From Dokdonella sp. (GTDB lineage Bacteria > Pseudomonadota > Gammaproteobacteria > Xanthomonadales > Rhodanobacteraceae), in assembly GCA_019634795.1 (NCBI GenBank), contig JAHCAR010000013.1, positions 1 to 64,000 on the forward strand: DNA of 64,000 nucleotides. Direction: 5' to 3'. A program made the translations under genes and the position numbers. Under the pieces are notes generated by a model that worked only from the letters and a program-made list of their open reading frames with translations, searched no databases and was not told the DNA's origin. This document shows, one piece after another, positions 38,730 through 46,696 of this stretch (the first letter of the stretch is position 1; the number at the start of each line of letters is the position of its first letter).

Positions 38730-39848
38730 ATGAAGCGCGCAAGCCTCAAATCGCGAACCACTTCCCTGCTCGCCGATTGCGGCATCCATGTCGACGGCGA
38801 TTCGCCCTGGGACATCCAGGTCCACGACGAGGACTTCTATGCCCGCGTCATTGCGCATGGCTCGATGGGTCTCGGCGAGTCCTACATGGACGGCCAGTGG
38901 GACGCAACCGACCTCGACGGATTCATGTACCGTCTGCTCGTCGCCCACGTCGACGAGCGGGTACGCCCGATCGACGACGCCAGGCTCTGGATCAAGGCCG
39001 AGCTGCTCAACCTGCAGCGTGGCCGGCGCGCATTCGAGATCGGCGAGCGCCACTACGACCTCGGTAACGACCTGTTCCGGGCCATGCTCGGCAAGCGACT
39101 GGTCTACAGTTGCGGCTACTGGCACAGCGCGCGGTCGCTCGATGCCGCCCAGGAAGCCAAGCTCGACCTGGTCTGTCGCAAGCTCGGCTTCGCGCCGGGC
39201 ATGCGCGTCCTCGACATCGGCTGTGGCTGGGGCGAAGCGCTGAAGTTCGCCGCCGAACGCTATGGCATCCACGGCGTCGGCCTCACCGTTTCAGAGGAAC
39301 AGGCGACGTACGCCCGCGATCTCTGTCTCGGCCTGCCGGTCGAGATCCGGATCCAGGATTACCGCAAGATCGACGAGCGCTTCGACCGGATCTTCTCGAT
39401 CGGCATGTTCGAACACGTCGGGGTCAAGAACTACCGAAAATACTTCGATACCGTGCGGCGTTGCCTGGCCGACGACGGCCTGACCCTGCTGCATACGATC
39501 GGCGCCAATACCTCATCGAACCATACCGACCCGTGGATCGAGAAATACATCTTTCCGAACTCGATGATTCCCTCGGCAGCGCAGATCAGCAAGGCCGCCG
39601 AAAGCGATTTCGTCATCGAGGACTGGCACGGATTCGGTCCGGACTACGACCGAACGTTGATGGCCTGGATCGCCAACTTCGACCGCGCCTGGCCCGAGCT
39701 ATCGGCGCGCTACGACGAACGCTTCCGGCGCATGTGGCGCTACTATCTGTCCGCCTCGGCAGCAACCTTCCGCTCCCGACGCGACCAGCTCTGGCAGATC
39801 GTGTTCAGCCCGCGCGGCGTTCCGGGCGGGCTGGCGGAGATTCGCTAG
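38730..39848 (+). CDS. cfa: Cyclopropane-fatty-acyl-phospholipid synthase
   Basis: SAM-dependent methylenation of unsaturated acyl chains in membrane phospholipids, usually a stationary-phase or acid-stress response. 372 aa (E. coli 382) from the ATG at 38730, with AGGAGA upstream. The N-terminal DFYARVIAHGSMGLGESYMD is typical of bacterial Cfa; SAM motif I is VLDIGCGWGEALKF near residue 162. HYDLGNDLF, SIGMFEHVG and the aromatic tail region (MWRYYLSASAATFRSR) match the family. Cytoplasmic face of the membrane. Confidence 0.94.
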   Translation: MKRASLKSRTTSLLADCGIHVDGDSPWDIQVHDEDFYARVIAHGSMGLGESYMDGQWDATDLDGFMYRLLVAHVDERVRPIDDARLWIKAELLNLQRGRRAFEIGERHYDLGNDLFRAMLGKRLVYSCGYWHSARSLDAAQEAKLDLVCRKLGFAPGMRVLDIGCGWGEALKFAAERYGIHGVGLTVSEEQATYARDLCLGLPVEIRIQDYRKIDERFDRIFSIGMFEHVGVKNYRKYFDTVRRCLADDGLTLLHTIGANTSSNHTDPWIEKYIFPNSMIPSAAQISKAAESDFVIEDWHGFGPDYDRTLMAWIANFDRAWPELSARYDERFRRMWRYYLSASAATFRSRRDQLWQIVFSPRGVPGGLAEIR

Positions 39849-39869
39849 GCAGTAGCAGCGGCCAAACGA

Positions 39870-40667
39870 CTACGGCGATGCCGATTCCTCGGCCGCCAGA
39901 GCGCAGATGATGCCTTCGTCGAACCACTGGCGCAGGAATCCGATGGCCATGGCCGGGACGCTTTCGGCCGGATGATCGCGGGCAAGCCGCTCGCACAGGC
40001 CAGAGAAATCCCTTGCCTCGACCAGGCCTGCGGTCAGCGCCGCGAGCTCCGCCTGGACCACCGGGCGAAACCGCGTCACGCGCTCTTCGTCGCGCCAGAG
40101 CAGGCGTGCCGGCGCGGCCGATGCCGCGGCTGCAGGCGGCTCGACTTCGTCCTTGAGCGCCTTCCAGATTTCGACGGCATTGGTCGAGAGCACGAGCAGG
40201 CGCACACTCGGATGAAAGCGCAGGCGCAGGCTCGGCCACGCCTGTGCGTCGAGTTGCTCCATCGCCGCCCAATCCAGGCGTGGCGCATCGGCCGCGTCGA
40301 AGACATCGAGCAGGGCTCGCTCGAACCGCGCCAGCTCGGCGATGACCGGATGGGCGGTAAATGGGGGGTTCCGCGCGAGCCATTCCGGCACGCGGCTGCC
40401 GAAGTGGCGCAGCGAACGGACCCGGGAAGGATGATCGTCAGTGTAGCCGGCGCAGAATGTCGCCCAGAGTTCATCGCCAAGATAGGTCGACAGGACCGGG
40501 TGGTCCGCCTCCAGTGCCTCGCGCAAGCGGGAATGGTAGGCATTGGCGTAGATCGACAGACCGATATCGCTGTCGACAAGACCCTGCCTGCACCAGGTCC
40601 GAGGAAAGCTCTCGCCACCGCGGACGTGCTCGAGGAAACGCTGTTCCAACGTGGCCAGGGCGGTCAT
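39870..40667 (-). CDS. DUF2063 / HvfC-BufC-type RiPP biosynthesis partner protein
   Basis: 265 aa from the ATG at 40667, overlapping the MNIO stop as ATGA. The N-terminal DUF2063 domain has LATLEQRFLEHVRGG, then GLSIYANAYHSRLREALEADHPV and FCAGYTDDHPSR. Such proteins pair with MNIO (DUF692) enzymes and are thought to recognise the precursor peptide or assist the enzyme. The C-terminal half is a less conserved helical domain (LRLRFHPSVRLLVLSTNAVE). The last gene of the operon; no signal peptide, so the modification step would be cytoplasmic. Confidence 0.9.
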   Translation of the reverse strand: MTALATLEQRFLEHVRGGESFPRTWCRQGLVDSDIGLSIYANAYHSRLREALEADHPVLSTYLGDELWATFCAGYTDDHPSRVRSLRHFGSRVPEWLARNPPFTAHPVIAELARFERALLDVFDAADAPRLDWAAMEQLDAQAWPSLRLRFHPSVRLLVLSTNAVEIWKALKDEVEPPAAAASAAPARLLWRDEERVTRFRPVVQAELAALTAGLVEARDFSGLCERLARDHPAESVPAMAIGFLRQWFDEGIICALAAEESASP

Positions 40668-41563
40668 GCGCAGACCACCAGAGATGGCGTCGAAACGGTC
40701 TGCGCGCCGATGCGACGCGCATGGTCGAGTTCCTCGACCAGTTCGCACAGCGGCGGAATGTTGTCGTCACGTTCGATCATCGTGGTGACCGGACCGATGC
40801 GCTCGAGCGTGCGCGCGTAGAGGGCCCAGACTTCGTCGCGTACCGGGTGATCATGGGTGTCGATCACGTAGTCGCCGTAGTCACTGTGGCCGGCAAGGTG
40901 GATCTGCCAGATCCTCTCCGCAGGCAGGGCCGCCACGTAGACATCCGCATCGAAGCCATGGTTGCGCGAACTGACATAGATGTTGTTGACGTCGAGCAGG
41001 ATGCGGCATCCGCTGCGCCGCACGATTTCGGCGAAGAATGCGGCTTCTTCCATCTCGGCGTCGGCAAAGCTGACGTAGGTCGAAACGTTTTCGATGAGGA
41101 TCTCGCGACCGAGGAAGTCCTGCACCTCGCCGATCCGTGCGACGACGTGCGAGATCGCCTCTTCGGTGTACGGCAGCGGCAGCAGGTCATGGCTGTTGAT
41201 GCCGCCATTGCCGGTCCAGCACAGATGATCCGATACCCAGATCGGCTCGACATCGCGGACCAGTTGACGCAGTTCGCGCAGGTATTCCCGGTCGAACGGG
41301 TCGGTGCTGCCGATCGACAGCGACACGCCATGCATGGCCAGGGGGTAGCGGGCCCGGATCGAATCGAGATAGTGGCGCGGCTTGCCGCCGGCGACCATGA
41401 AGTTCTCCGAGATGATCTCGAACCAGTCGACGGCCGGGCGCTCCTCGAGCACGGCATCGAAATGCTCGGTGCGCAGGCCGAGGCCATAGCCGTACCACGG
41501 GCGAACGCCCGAAGCCGGTGCTTCGGGCGCCGCCATACGCGCAGACTGTGCGCGGTGATTCAT
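40664..41563 (-). CDS. MNIO-family (DUF692) RiPP-modifying iron enzyme, HvfB/BufB type
   Basis: Multinuclear non-haem iron-dependent oxidative enzyme, a TIM barrel that converts cysteines of a precursor peptide into copper-binding heterocycles in characterised relatives. 299 aa from the ATG at 41563, which shares a base with the precursor stop (TGATG). Metal-site motifs seen: MHGVSLSIG, VSDHLCW, ILIENVSTYVSF, ILLDVNNIYVSSRNHGFD, IHLAGHSD and IDTHDHPV; the His/Glu/Asp/Asn ligands are all present. An internal start at 41536 is possible. Tight coupling to the precursor and DUF2063 genes makes the assignment strong; the exact product chemistry is inference. Confidence 0.92.
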   Translation of the reverse strand: MNHRAQSARMAAPEAPASGVRPWYGYGLGLRTEHFDAVLEERPAVDWFEIISENFMVAGGKPRHYLDSIRARYPLAMHGVSLSIGSTDPFDREYLRELRQLVRDVEPIWVSDHLCWTGNGGINSHDLLPLPYTEEAISHVVARIGEVQDFLGREILIENVSTYVSFADAEMEEAAFFAEIVRRSGCRILLDVNNIYVSSRNHGFDADVYVAALPAERIWQIHLAGHSDYGDYVIDTHDHPVRDEVWALYARTLERIGPVTTMIERDDNIPPLCELVEELDHARRIGAQTVSTPSLVVCA

Positions 41564-42015
41564 CAGGACTTGGTGGTGCCGCCGACGTCGGCGCAGGTAC
41601 TGGCCGGAATCGCGACGAAGCCCTGGCCCTTGCAGCCGCCCTGGCCCTTGCAGGCGTTCGAGGCCGTCTTGCAGTCGTTGTGACCCTTGCAGGCATTGGC
41701 GCCATAGCACTTCACGGTGTCGGCAGACTCGACCATCGCCATGCCGGCTTCCTTGTCCATCTTGCCGCCCATCGCGGTGCAGGCATCGGCCGTGGTCGCG
41801 ACGAAGCCCTGCCCCTTGCAACCGCCCTGGCCCTTGCAGGCGTTCGCGGCGGTCTTGCATCCGTTGTGGCCCTTGCAGGCATTCACGCCCATACAGTGGC
41901 CGACCTCGGCCTTGGCCGCGGCTTCACCCGCGCTGACCGGTGCCGAAAAGCTGGCCATGCTGGCCGCGACGAGGGCGAGACTGAATCCTGAAATTCCGGC
42001 GTTAAGATTATTCAT
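41563..42015 (-). CDS. Bufferin/Hvf-type precursor peptide with duplicated Cys-rich core
   Basis: Exported precursor of a probable metal-binding RiPP. 150 aa from the ATG at 42015 (GGAG 9 nt upstream). Signal peptide MNNLNAGISGFSLALVAASM to about Ala29 (APVSA). The mature part has two copies of a six-Cys unit with an exact 62-residue period: Cys41, 47, 53, 60, 66, 79 and Cys103, 109, 115, 122, 128, 141. Each contains NACKGH-N-x-CKTA and NACKGQGGCKGQGFVA. CKG-rich peptides like this accompany MNIO enzymes and bind copper in studied examples. The doubled core is unusual to me. First gene of the precursor-MNIO-DUF2063 run; a 191-nt leader precedes it. Confidence 0.92.
   Translation of the reverse strand: MNNLNAGISGFSLALVAASMASFSAPVSAGEAAAKAEVGHCMGVNACKGHNGCKTAANACKGQGGCKGQGFVATTADACTAMGGKMDKEAGMAMVESADTVKCYGANACKGHNDCKTASNACKGQGGCKGQGFVAIPASTCADVGGTTKS
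41611..41895 (-). repeat. Direct repeat in the RiPP precursor gene (186-bp period)
   Basis: The segments at about 41611-41709 and 41797-41895 are near-identical at the DNA level and encode the two six-Cys units. The offset is 186 bp, exactly 62 codons. This indicates a fairly recent in-frame tandem duplication of the whole core plus linker. Confidence 0.9.
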
Positions 42016-42206
42016 TGTGCTGTTCTCCAAGAGTGTTTTCATTGATGCGGCCCGGCAGACGGACCTGCCAGTCGCCGCGACGCGGATGAATGCGCCCGAC
42101 CGCACGCATTCGCATTGGCGCTTCGAGCCTCATGCCAAATGCGCAGGGCAATAGACCCTGCCGACACAAGTTATCTTTCACGCATTGCAAATCCGTTTTA
42201 TGCCGC
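42016..42206. other. Leader/intergenic region between doxX and the precursor gene
   Basis: 191 bases in a region of otherwise tight operon spacing, suggesting a separate promoter or a processed leader for the precursor. On the minus strand there is GTGAAAGATAACTTGTGTCG, AT-rich for this genome, just upstream of a small hairpin (42143-42161). I cannot assign a sigma-factor consensus with confidence. Confidence 0.4.
42143..42161 (-). other. Small hairpin in the precursor-gene leader
   Basis: GCAGGG-TCTATTG-CCCTGC: 6-bp stem, 7-nt loop, about 130 nt upstream of the precursor ATG. It may be an RNA element, an operator or chance. Confidence 0.3.
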
Positions 42207-42665
42207 TCAGTGTCGGTCCGATTTGACGCTGCGTTGCAACAAATGATCGATCGAAACCACGCCAGGCCCGGCCACACTGAGCCAGAGGAAGATGGCGAGG
42301 TAGGCGAACTCGACGAGTCCAAGCAGGTACTCGAGCGAATCGACCTGGTCCCAGAACGCCGACTTGATCGCAACAATCATGACTACGATCAGAGGCGCGG
42401 AAAAGATGCGGGTGAACAGACCGAGGATCAGGGCGATCCCGCCGACGAATTCCAGACCTGACACGAACGGCGCAAGAATCTCGGGGGCCGGCACGCCCCA
42501 GCCGCGAAAATTCTCGATGACCAGGGGTAGCGCTCCGAGCTTCCCCCAGCCGGCCCAGAGGAAAACCCAGCCAACGGTGATGCGCGCGACGAGCGGACCG
42601 AGCCAGGCGATATGCGCCGCGACACGCTCCGGCCAGTCGATCAGGACAGCGACGATTGCTTTCAT
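42207..42665 (-). CDS. DoxX-family membrane protein of the RiPP operon (HvfD/BufD-like)
   Basis: 152 aa from the ATG at 42665 (GGAG about 8 nt upstream). Four hydrophobic membrane helices. DoxX features: RITVGWVFLWAGWGKLGALP, FRGWGVPAPEILAPFVSGLE and GLFTRIFSAPLIVVMIVAI. DoxX proteins commonly accompany MNIO/DUF2063/precursor genes, where they may handle redox or transport at the membrane; the mechanism is not known. Here it precedes the precursor gene rather than following the biosynthetic pair. Confidence 0.88.
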   Translation of the reverse strand: MKAIVAVLIDWPERVAAHIAWLGPLVARITVGWVFLWAGWGKLGALPLVIENFRGWGVPAPEILAPFVSGLEFVGGIALILGLFTRIFSAPLIVVMIVAIKSAFWDQVDSLEYLLGLVEFAYLAIFLWLSVAGPGVVSIDHLLQRSVKSDRH

Positions 42666-42768
42666 GCGATGGACTCCATTTGCATTCCGGATCGGAATCC
42701 GGGGTCGAGTGAGGCCGTACCGGCTTCTCTCGGAAACCGGCGGCTGGAAATTTCGAATCGGATCGAGA

Positions 42769-43569
42769 CTAGGGCGCGGCGAGCACCGCGCCGGAACTGC
42801 CGGATTGCTGGACCGGCCCAGCGAAACCGGTCGCCACCCCGTCTCGGCTTCCGGACATGGCGACCGCTTCCCCCATAGCGGACTTCCAGACACGTTCTAT
42901 GGCGTCGAAATCGGTATCCGCGCTGGCCACCATGACCAGCGAACCCTTGCCCAGCGGCAGTTGGCGTCCGCGCATGCCATCGCGACTGAAATCAACCTGG
43001 TCGGCAATGCGCTTGTCGGCCACGTAAACCACGCTGACCGGGCCGGAGCGCTCGGGCATCACCATGTGGACGGTGCTGTACGGTCCGGCCGGGCACTTGT
43101 GCACATAGTTCACGCCATCGGGGACCGAAGCGAGGCTGACCCCGCGCGCTGCAAAGGCATCCATGACGTCCTGCTTCGGCACCGGACCTCCGGTCTTGTC
43201 CGCGCCGACGACATGCTCCTGCAGATGGTCGACGACCATCGCGGCCAATTCGGGTACGCCGGAACGCGGCCGGTTCACCGCGACCACGGCGATGACGATC
43301 GATGCAGCCGCGGCCAGCACAAGCGCCGCGAATCCGCGCCGCCGACCGCGTCCGCCATGGCGCGCCTCGGTGGTCTGCGCGAGCAGGATGCGATCGGCGA
43401 GGTTGGCCGGCACGGCCACGTTGAAGGCCGCCCTGATCCGCGATTCGAATTCCTCGGCGCGCGCATGGGCAGCGGCGCAATGCGCGCACTCCGACCGATG
43501 GGCGACGAAGTCTTCGCTGCTGCAGGCAGGTTCACTGCCCAGTCGTCGGCGGAATTCCAGGCAATTCAT
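42769..43569 (-). CDS. DUF3379-type transmembrane anti-sigma factor
   Basis: 266 aa, overlapping the sigma gene by ATGA. The N-terminal cytoplasmic part MNCLEFRRRLGSEPACSSED has HRSECAHC, a zinc-finger-like His-x3-Cys-x2-Cys as in ZAS anti-sigma domains. One membrane helix (GFAALVLAAAASIVIAVVAV) is followed by a periplasmic domain with DHLQEHV, VNYVHKCPAGPYSTVHMVM and a last stretch LPLGKGSLVMVASAD. The periplasmic Cys and His residues could sense metal or thiol stress; this is inference. Partner of the ECF sigma factor and probable regulator of the downstream metal-RiPP genes. Confidence 0.85.
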   Translation of the reverse strand: MNCLEFRRRLGSEPACSSEDFVAHRSECAHCAAAHARAEEFESRIRAAFNVAVPANLADRILLAQTTEARHGGRGRRRGFAALVLAAAASIVIAVVAVNRPRSGVPELAAMVVDHLQEHVVGADKTGGPVPKQDVMDAFAARGVSLASVPDGVNYVHKCPAGPYSTVHMVMPERSGPVSVVYVADKRIADQVDFSRDGMRGRQLPLGKGSLVMVASADTDFDAIERVWKSAMGEAVAMSGSRDGVATGFAGPVQQSGSSGAVLAAP

Positions 43570-44132
43570 AGTTCACTCACCCCGGCTGCCTGGTCATCGA
43601 GTCCCAGTTGCCCTTTCAGTTTCTGTCGAGCGCGAAACAACTGCGTCATCACGGCGGCTTCGCCGAGTCCGAGCTGCGCGGCAATCTCCGAGCAGGAAAA
43701 TCCGCCGAGAACCTGCAGCACCAGCGGATCGCGGTACTTGGGCTCGAGCCTGGCAATGGCCTGGCGCAGCGCGGACTCCTCGGTCCTGCGCTCCGGCGTG
43801 GCCTGCGGGTCCGGCAGGTCGAAGTCGTCGATGTCGTCGGCCGGCATCGACTTGCGCTCGAACAGGCGTGCGTGTTCGCGGCGCAGGATCGTTATCAGCC
43901 ATGCCTTGACCGCGCCGACTTCGCGGAGCTTGTCGAGCGCCCGCCAGGCGCGCAGAAAGGTGTCCTGGACCAGGTCCTGGGCCAGTGCATCCTGCCCGCA
44001 GAGCCAGTAGGCATAGCGGTACAGATCCGTGGAATGACCGCGGACGAGGGCCTCGAACTGGTTCTGGCGACTGCTCATGGGCGGATAGACCGGCGTCGTT
44101 GCGGTTTCCTTACAGTCGACGTCCTGTTTCAT
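43566..44132 (-). CDS. ECF-type RNA polymerase sigma factor
   Basis: 188 aa from the ATG at 44132, with a strong GGGAGG site; an ATG at 44078 is an alternative. Region 2: FEALVRGHSTDLYRYAYWLC and AQDLVQDTFLRAWRALDKL. A short acidic linker (PADDIDDFDLPDPQATPERR) leads to region 4: LEPKYRDPLVLQVLGGFSCS and LGLGEAAVMTQLFRARQKLK. It heads a minus-strand series sigma / anti-sigma / DoxX / precursor / MNIO / DUF2063, so it probably controls this operon. Confidence 0.92.
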   Translation of the reverse strand: MKQDVDCKETATTPVYPPMSSRQNQFEALVRGHSTDLYRYAYWLCGQDALAQDLVQDTFLRAWRALDKLREVGAVKAWLITILRREHARLFERKSMPADDIDDFDLPDPQATPERRTEESALRQAIARLEPKYRDPLVLQVLGGFSCSEIAAQLGLGEAAVMTQLFRARQKLKGQLGLDDQAAGVSEL

Positions 44133-44370
44133 GCTGCCTCCCACGGCGGCCCGCGAGAAGGCCGTGCCGGCCCAATGATAGCGAAAAGCGCAAGCACGAC
44201 CGTGACGGCCGCCGGGCCGCGGCCGGACCCTTTGCGGCCAACGCAAGCGCCGATGCCCTTGCCCCGGCAACCGGCGACCCGGCCCTGGACGCACGATGCG
44301 TCGGACAGCCCGATCCGGCACAATTGGGGGTTCGCGTCGGCCCCCTGCCGATGCATCGAAAGCGGACACC

Positions 44371-46611
44371 ATGACCCTGCAAGGCAACTACGAACAGATC
44401 GCGCTCAAGGACTACGCCGAGCGCGCCTATCTCGACTATTCCATGTACGTCGTGCTCGATCGGGCATTGCCGTTCATCGGCGACGGGCTCAAGCCCGTGC
44501 AGCGACGCATCATCTACTCGATGAGCGAGCTCGGCCTCAATGCCGGCGCCAAGCCGAAGAAGTCGGCGCGCACGATCGGCGACGTCATCGGCAAGTTCCA
44601 TCCGCATGGCGACAGCGCCTGCTACGAAGCCATGGTGCTGATGGCGCAGCCGTTTTCCTATCGCTACCCGCTGGTCGGTGGCCAGGGCAATTTCGGCTCG
44701 CAGGATGATCCGAAGTCCTTCGCCGCGATGCGCTACACCGAATCGAAGCTGACCCCGATCGCCGAAGCCCTGCTCGAGGAACTCGGCCAGGGAACGGTGG
44801 ACTGGGTGCCGAACTTCGACGGAACGCTCAAGGAACCGGCCTGGCTGCCGGCACGCATTCCGCATGTCCTGATCAACGGCACCACCGGCATCGCCGTGGG
44901 CATGGCCACGGATATCCCGCCGCACAACCTGCGTGAGGTCGCGACCGCCTGCATCCGCCTGCTCGACGAACCCGAGGCCAGCATCGCCGATCTGTGCGAG
45001 CACGTGCGCGGACCGGATTTTCCGACCGAGGCGGAGATCATCACGCCGAAGAACGACCTGCTCGCTCTCTACGCGACCGGCAACGGCTCGCTGCGCGCCC
45101 GTGCCGTCTACACGCGCGAGGACGGCAACATCGTCATCACCGCCCTGCCCCACCAGGTTTCGCCGTCGAAGATCATGGAACAGCTGGCGACCCAGATGCG
45201 GGCCAAGAAGCTGCCGATGATCGAGGACGTGCGCGACGAATCGGATCACCTCAATCCGATCCGCCTGGTCCTGTTTCCGCGCTCGAGCCGGATCGACGTC
45301 GACGAGATCATGCCGCACCTGTTCGCGACCACCGACCTCGAAAAGAGCTACCGGGTCAACCTGAACATGATCGGCCTCGATGGTCGGCCGCAGGTCAAGA
45401 ACCTCAAGCAGATCCTCAGTGAGTGGCTGCGCTTCCGCACCGACACCGTGACCCGTCGCCTGCAACACCGTCTCGACAAGGTCGAGCGCCGTCTGCACCT
45501 GCTCGAAGGCCTGCGCATCGCCTACCTCAATCTCGACGAGGTCATCCGCATCGTGCGCAGCGAGGACGAGCCGAAGCCGGTGCTGATGAAGCGCTTCGCC
45601 CTCAGCGAAGAACAAGCCGATTACATCCTCGAAACGAAGCTGCGCCAGCTGGCCCGTCTCGAGGAGATGAAGATCAATGCCGAGCGCGACGAGCTCGAGC
45701 AGGAACGCGCGAGGATCAACGTGCTGCTCAACTCGAAGGCGCGCCTGAAGACGCTTATCAAGGACGAGCTGCGCGAGGACGCGAAGAAATACGGCGACGA
45801 CCGGCGCTCGCCGCTGGTCGCGCGCGCGGCGGCGCAGGCCCTCGATGAAGCCGCCCTGGTGGCCAGCGAGCCGACCACGGTGGTGCTCTCGGCCAAGGGT
45901 TGGGTGCGCGCCGCCAAGGGTCACGATATCGACGCCGCCGGCCTGAGCTACCGCGAGGGCGACAGCTTCCGCGCCGCCGCGCGCGGGCGTACCACGCAGC
46001 AGGTGGCTTTCATCGATTCGACCGGGCGCTGCTATACCGCACTCGCGCATAGCCTGCCTTCCGCGCGCGGCAATGGCGAACCGCTGAGCGGCCGCTTCAC
46101 GCTGCCTGCCGGTGCCCAGATCGATACCCTGGCGATCGCCGATCCGGCCTCGCGGCTGGTCCTGGCTTCGGACCTCGGCTACGGCTTCGTTACGCGCTTC
46201 GAAAACCTGCTCGGCAACAAGAAGTCCGGCAAGCAGCTGATGAACCTCGACGACAAGGCCCACGTGCTCAATCCAGCGATGGTCGAAGACACCGCGCGCG
46301 ATCGCATCGTCGTGGCCACCAGTGCCGGCCATCTGCTGATGTTCTCGGTGGCCGAATTGCCGGAACTCGACAACGGCGGCAAGGGCAACAAGCTGATCGA
46401 GATTCCGAAACCGAAACTGGCCTCCGGCGAACGCGTGGTCGGCATCGCCGTGGTCGCCGAAGCCAGGGGCGAAGTCACCCTCTACGCCGGCCAGCGCAAG
46501 CTGATCCTCAAATGGGCCGACCTGGTTGAATACGGCGGCAATCGCGCCACCCGCGGCAGCCTGCTGCCACGCGGATTCCAGCGCGTCGAGCGGATCGAAA
46601 GCAGCCTCTGA
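44371..46611 (+). CDS. parC: DNA topoisomerase IV subunit A
   Basis: ATP-dependent (with ParE) decatenation of daughter chromosomes. 746 aa starting [20 protein letters not shown]. Catalytic Tyr122 is in [10 protein letters not shown]. The quinolone-resistance region reads [12 protein letters not shown] with Asp81, Ser82 and Glu86 (E. coli Asp79, Ser80, Glu84), the susceptible-type residues. The C-terminal half has beta-pinwheel blades such as [20 protein letters not shown]. It is ParC rather than GyrA by length and by lack of the GyrA-box. parE is not in the window. Transcribed divergently from the sigma-factor gene. Confidence 0.96.
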   Translation: MTLQGNYEQIALKDYAERAYLDYSMYVVLDRALPFIGDGLKPVQRRIIYSMSELGLNAGAKPKKSARTIGDVIGKFHPHGDSACYEAMVLMAQPFSYRYPLVGGQGNFGSQDDPKSFAAMRYTESKLTPIAEALLEELGQGTVDWVPNFDGTLKEPAWLPARIPHVLINGTTGIAVGMATDIPPHNLREVATACIRLLDEPEASIADLCEHVRGPDFPTEAEIITPKNDLLALYATGNGSLRARAVYTREDGNIVITALPHQVSPSKIMEQLATQMRAKKLPMIEDVRDESDHLNPIRLVLFPRSSRIDVDEIMPHLFATTDLEKSYRVNLNMIGLDGRPQVKNLKQILSEWLRFRTDTVTRRLQHRLDKVERRLHLLEGLRIAYLNLDEVIRIVRSEDEPKPVLMKRFALSEEQADYILETKLRQLARLEEMKINAERDELEQERARINVLLNSKARLKTLIKDELREDAKKYGDDRRSPLVARAAAQALDEAALVASEPTTVVLSAKGWVRAAKGHDIDAAGLSYREGDSFRAAARGRTTQQVAFIDSTGRCYTALAHSLPSARGNGEPLSGRFTLPAGAQIDTLAIADPASRLVLASDLGYGFVTRFENLLGNKKSGKQLMNLDDKAHVLNPAMVEDTARDRIVVATSAGHLLMFSVAELPELDNGGKGNKLIEIPKPKLASGERVVGIAVVAEARGEVTLYAGQRKLILKWADLVEYGGNRATRGSLLPRGFQRVERIESSL

Positions 46612-46647
46612 AAGCGGGACCTTGCACGGCGCCGCCACGACCAAAAT

Positions 46648-46675
46648 GAAACGGGGGCCTCGCGGCCCCCGTTTC
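46648..46675. terminator. Bidirectional Rho-independent terminator after parC
   Basis: GAAACGGGGGCC-TCGC-GGCCCCCGTTTC, a 12-bp perfect stem with a 4-nt loop, 36 nt after the parC stop and 21 nt from the end of the convergent P-domain gene. A/T-rich stretches flank both sides (CCAAAAT; GACTTTCC). Confidence 0.88.
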
Positions 46676-46696
46676 GACTTTCCTACCGCAATGCGG

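Noticed and set aside
44371-44640. Quinolone-resistance change in ParC
   Set aside because: Asp81, Ser82 and Glu86 are the susceptible-type residues; nothing unusual.
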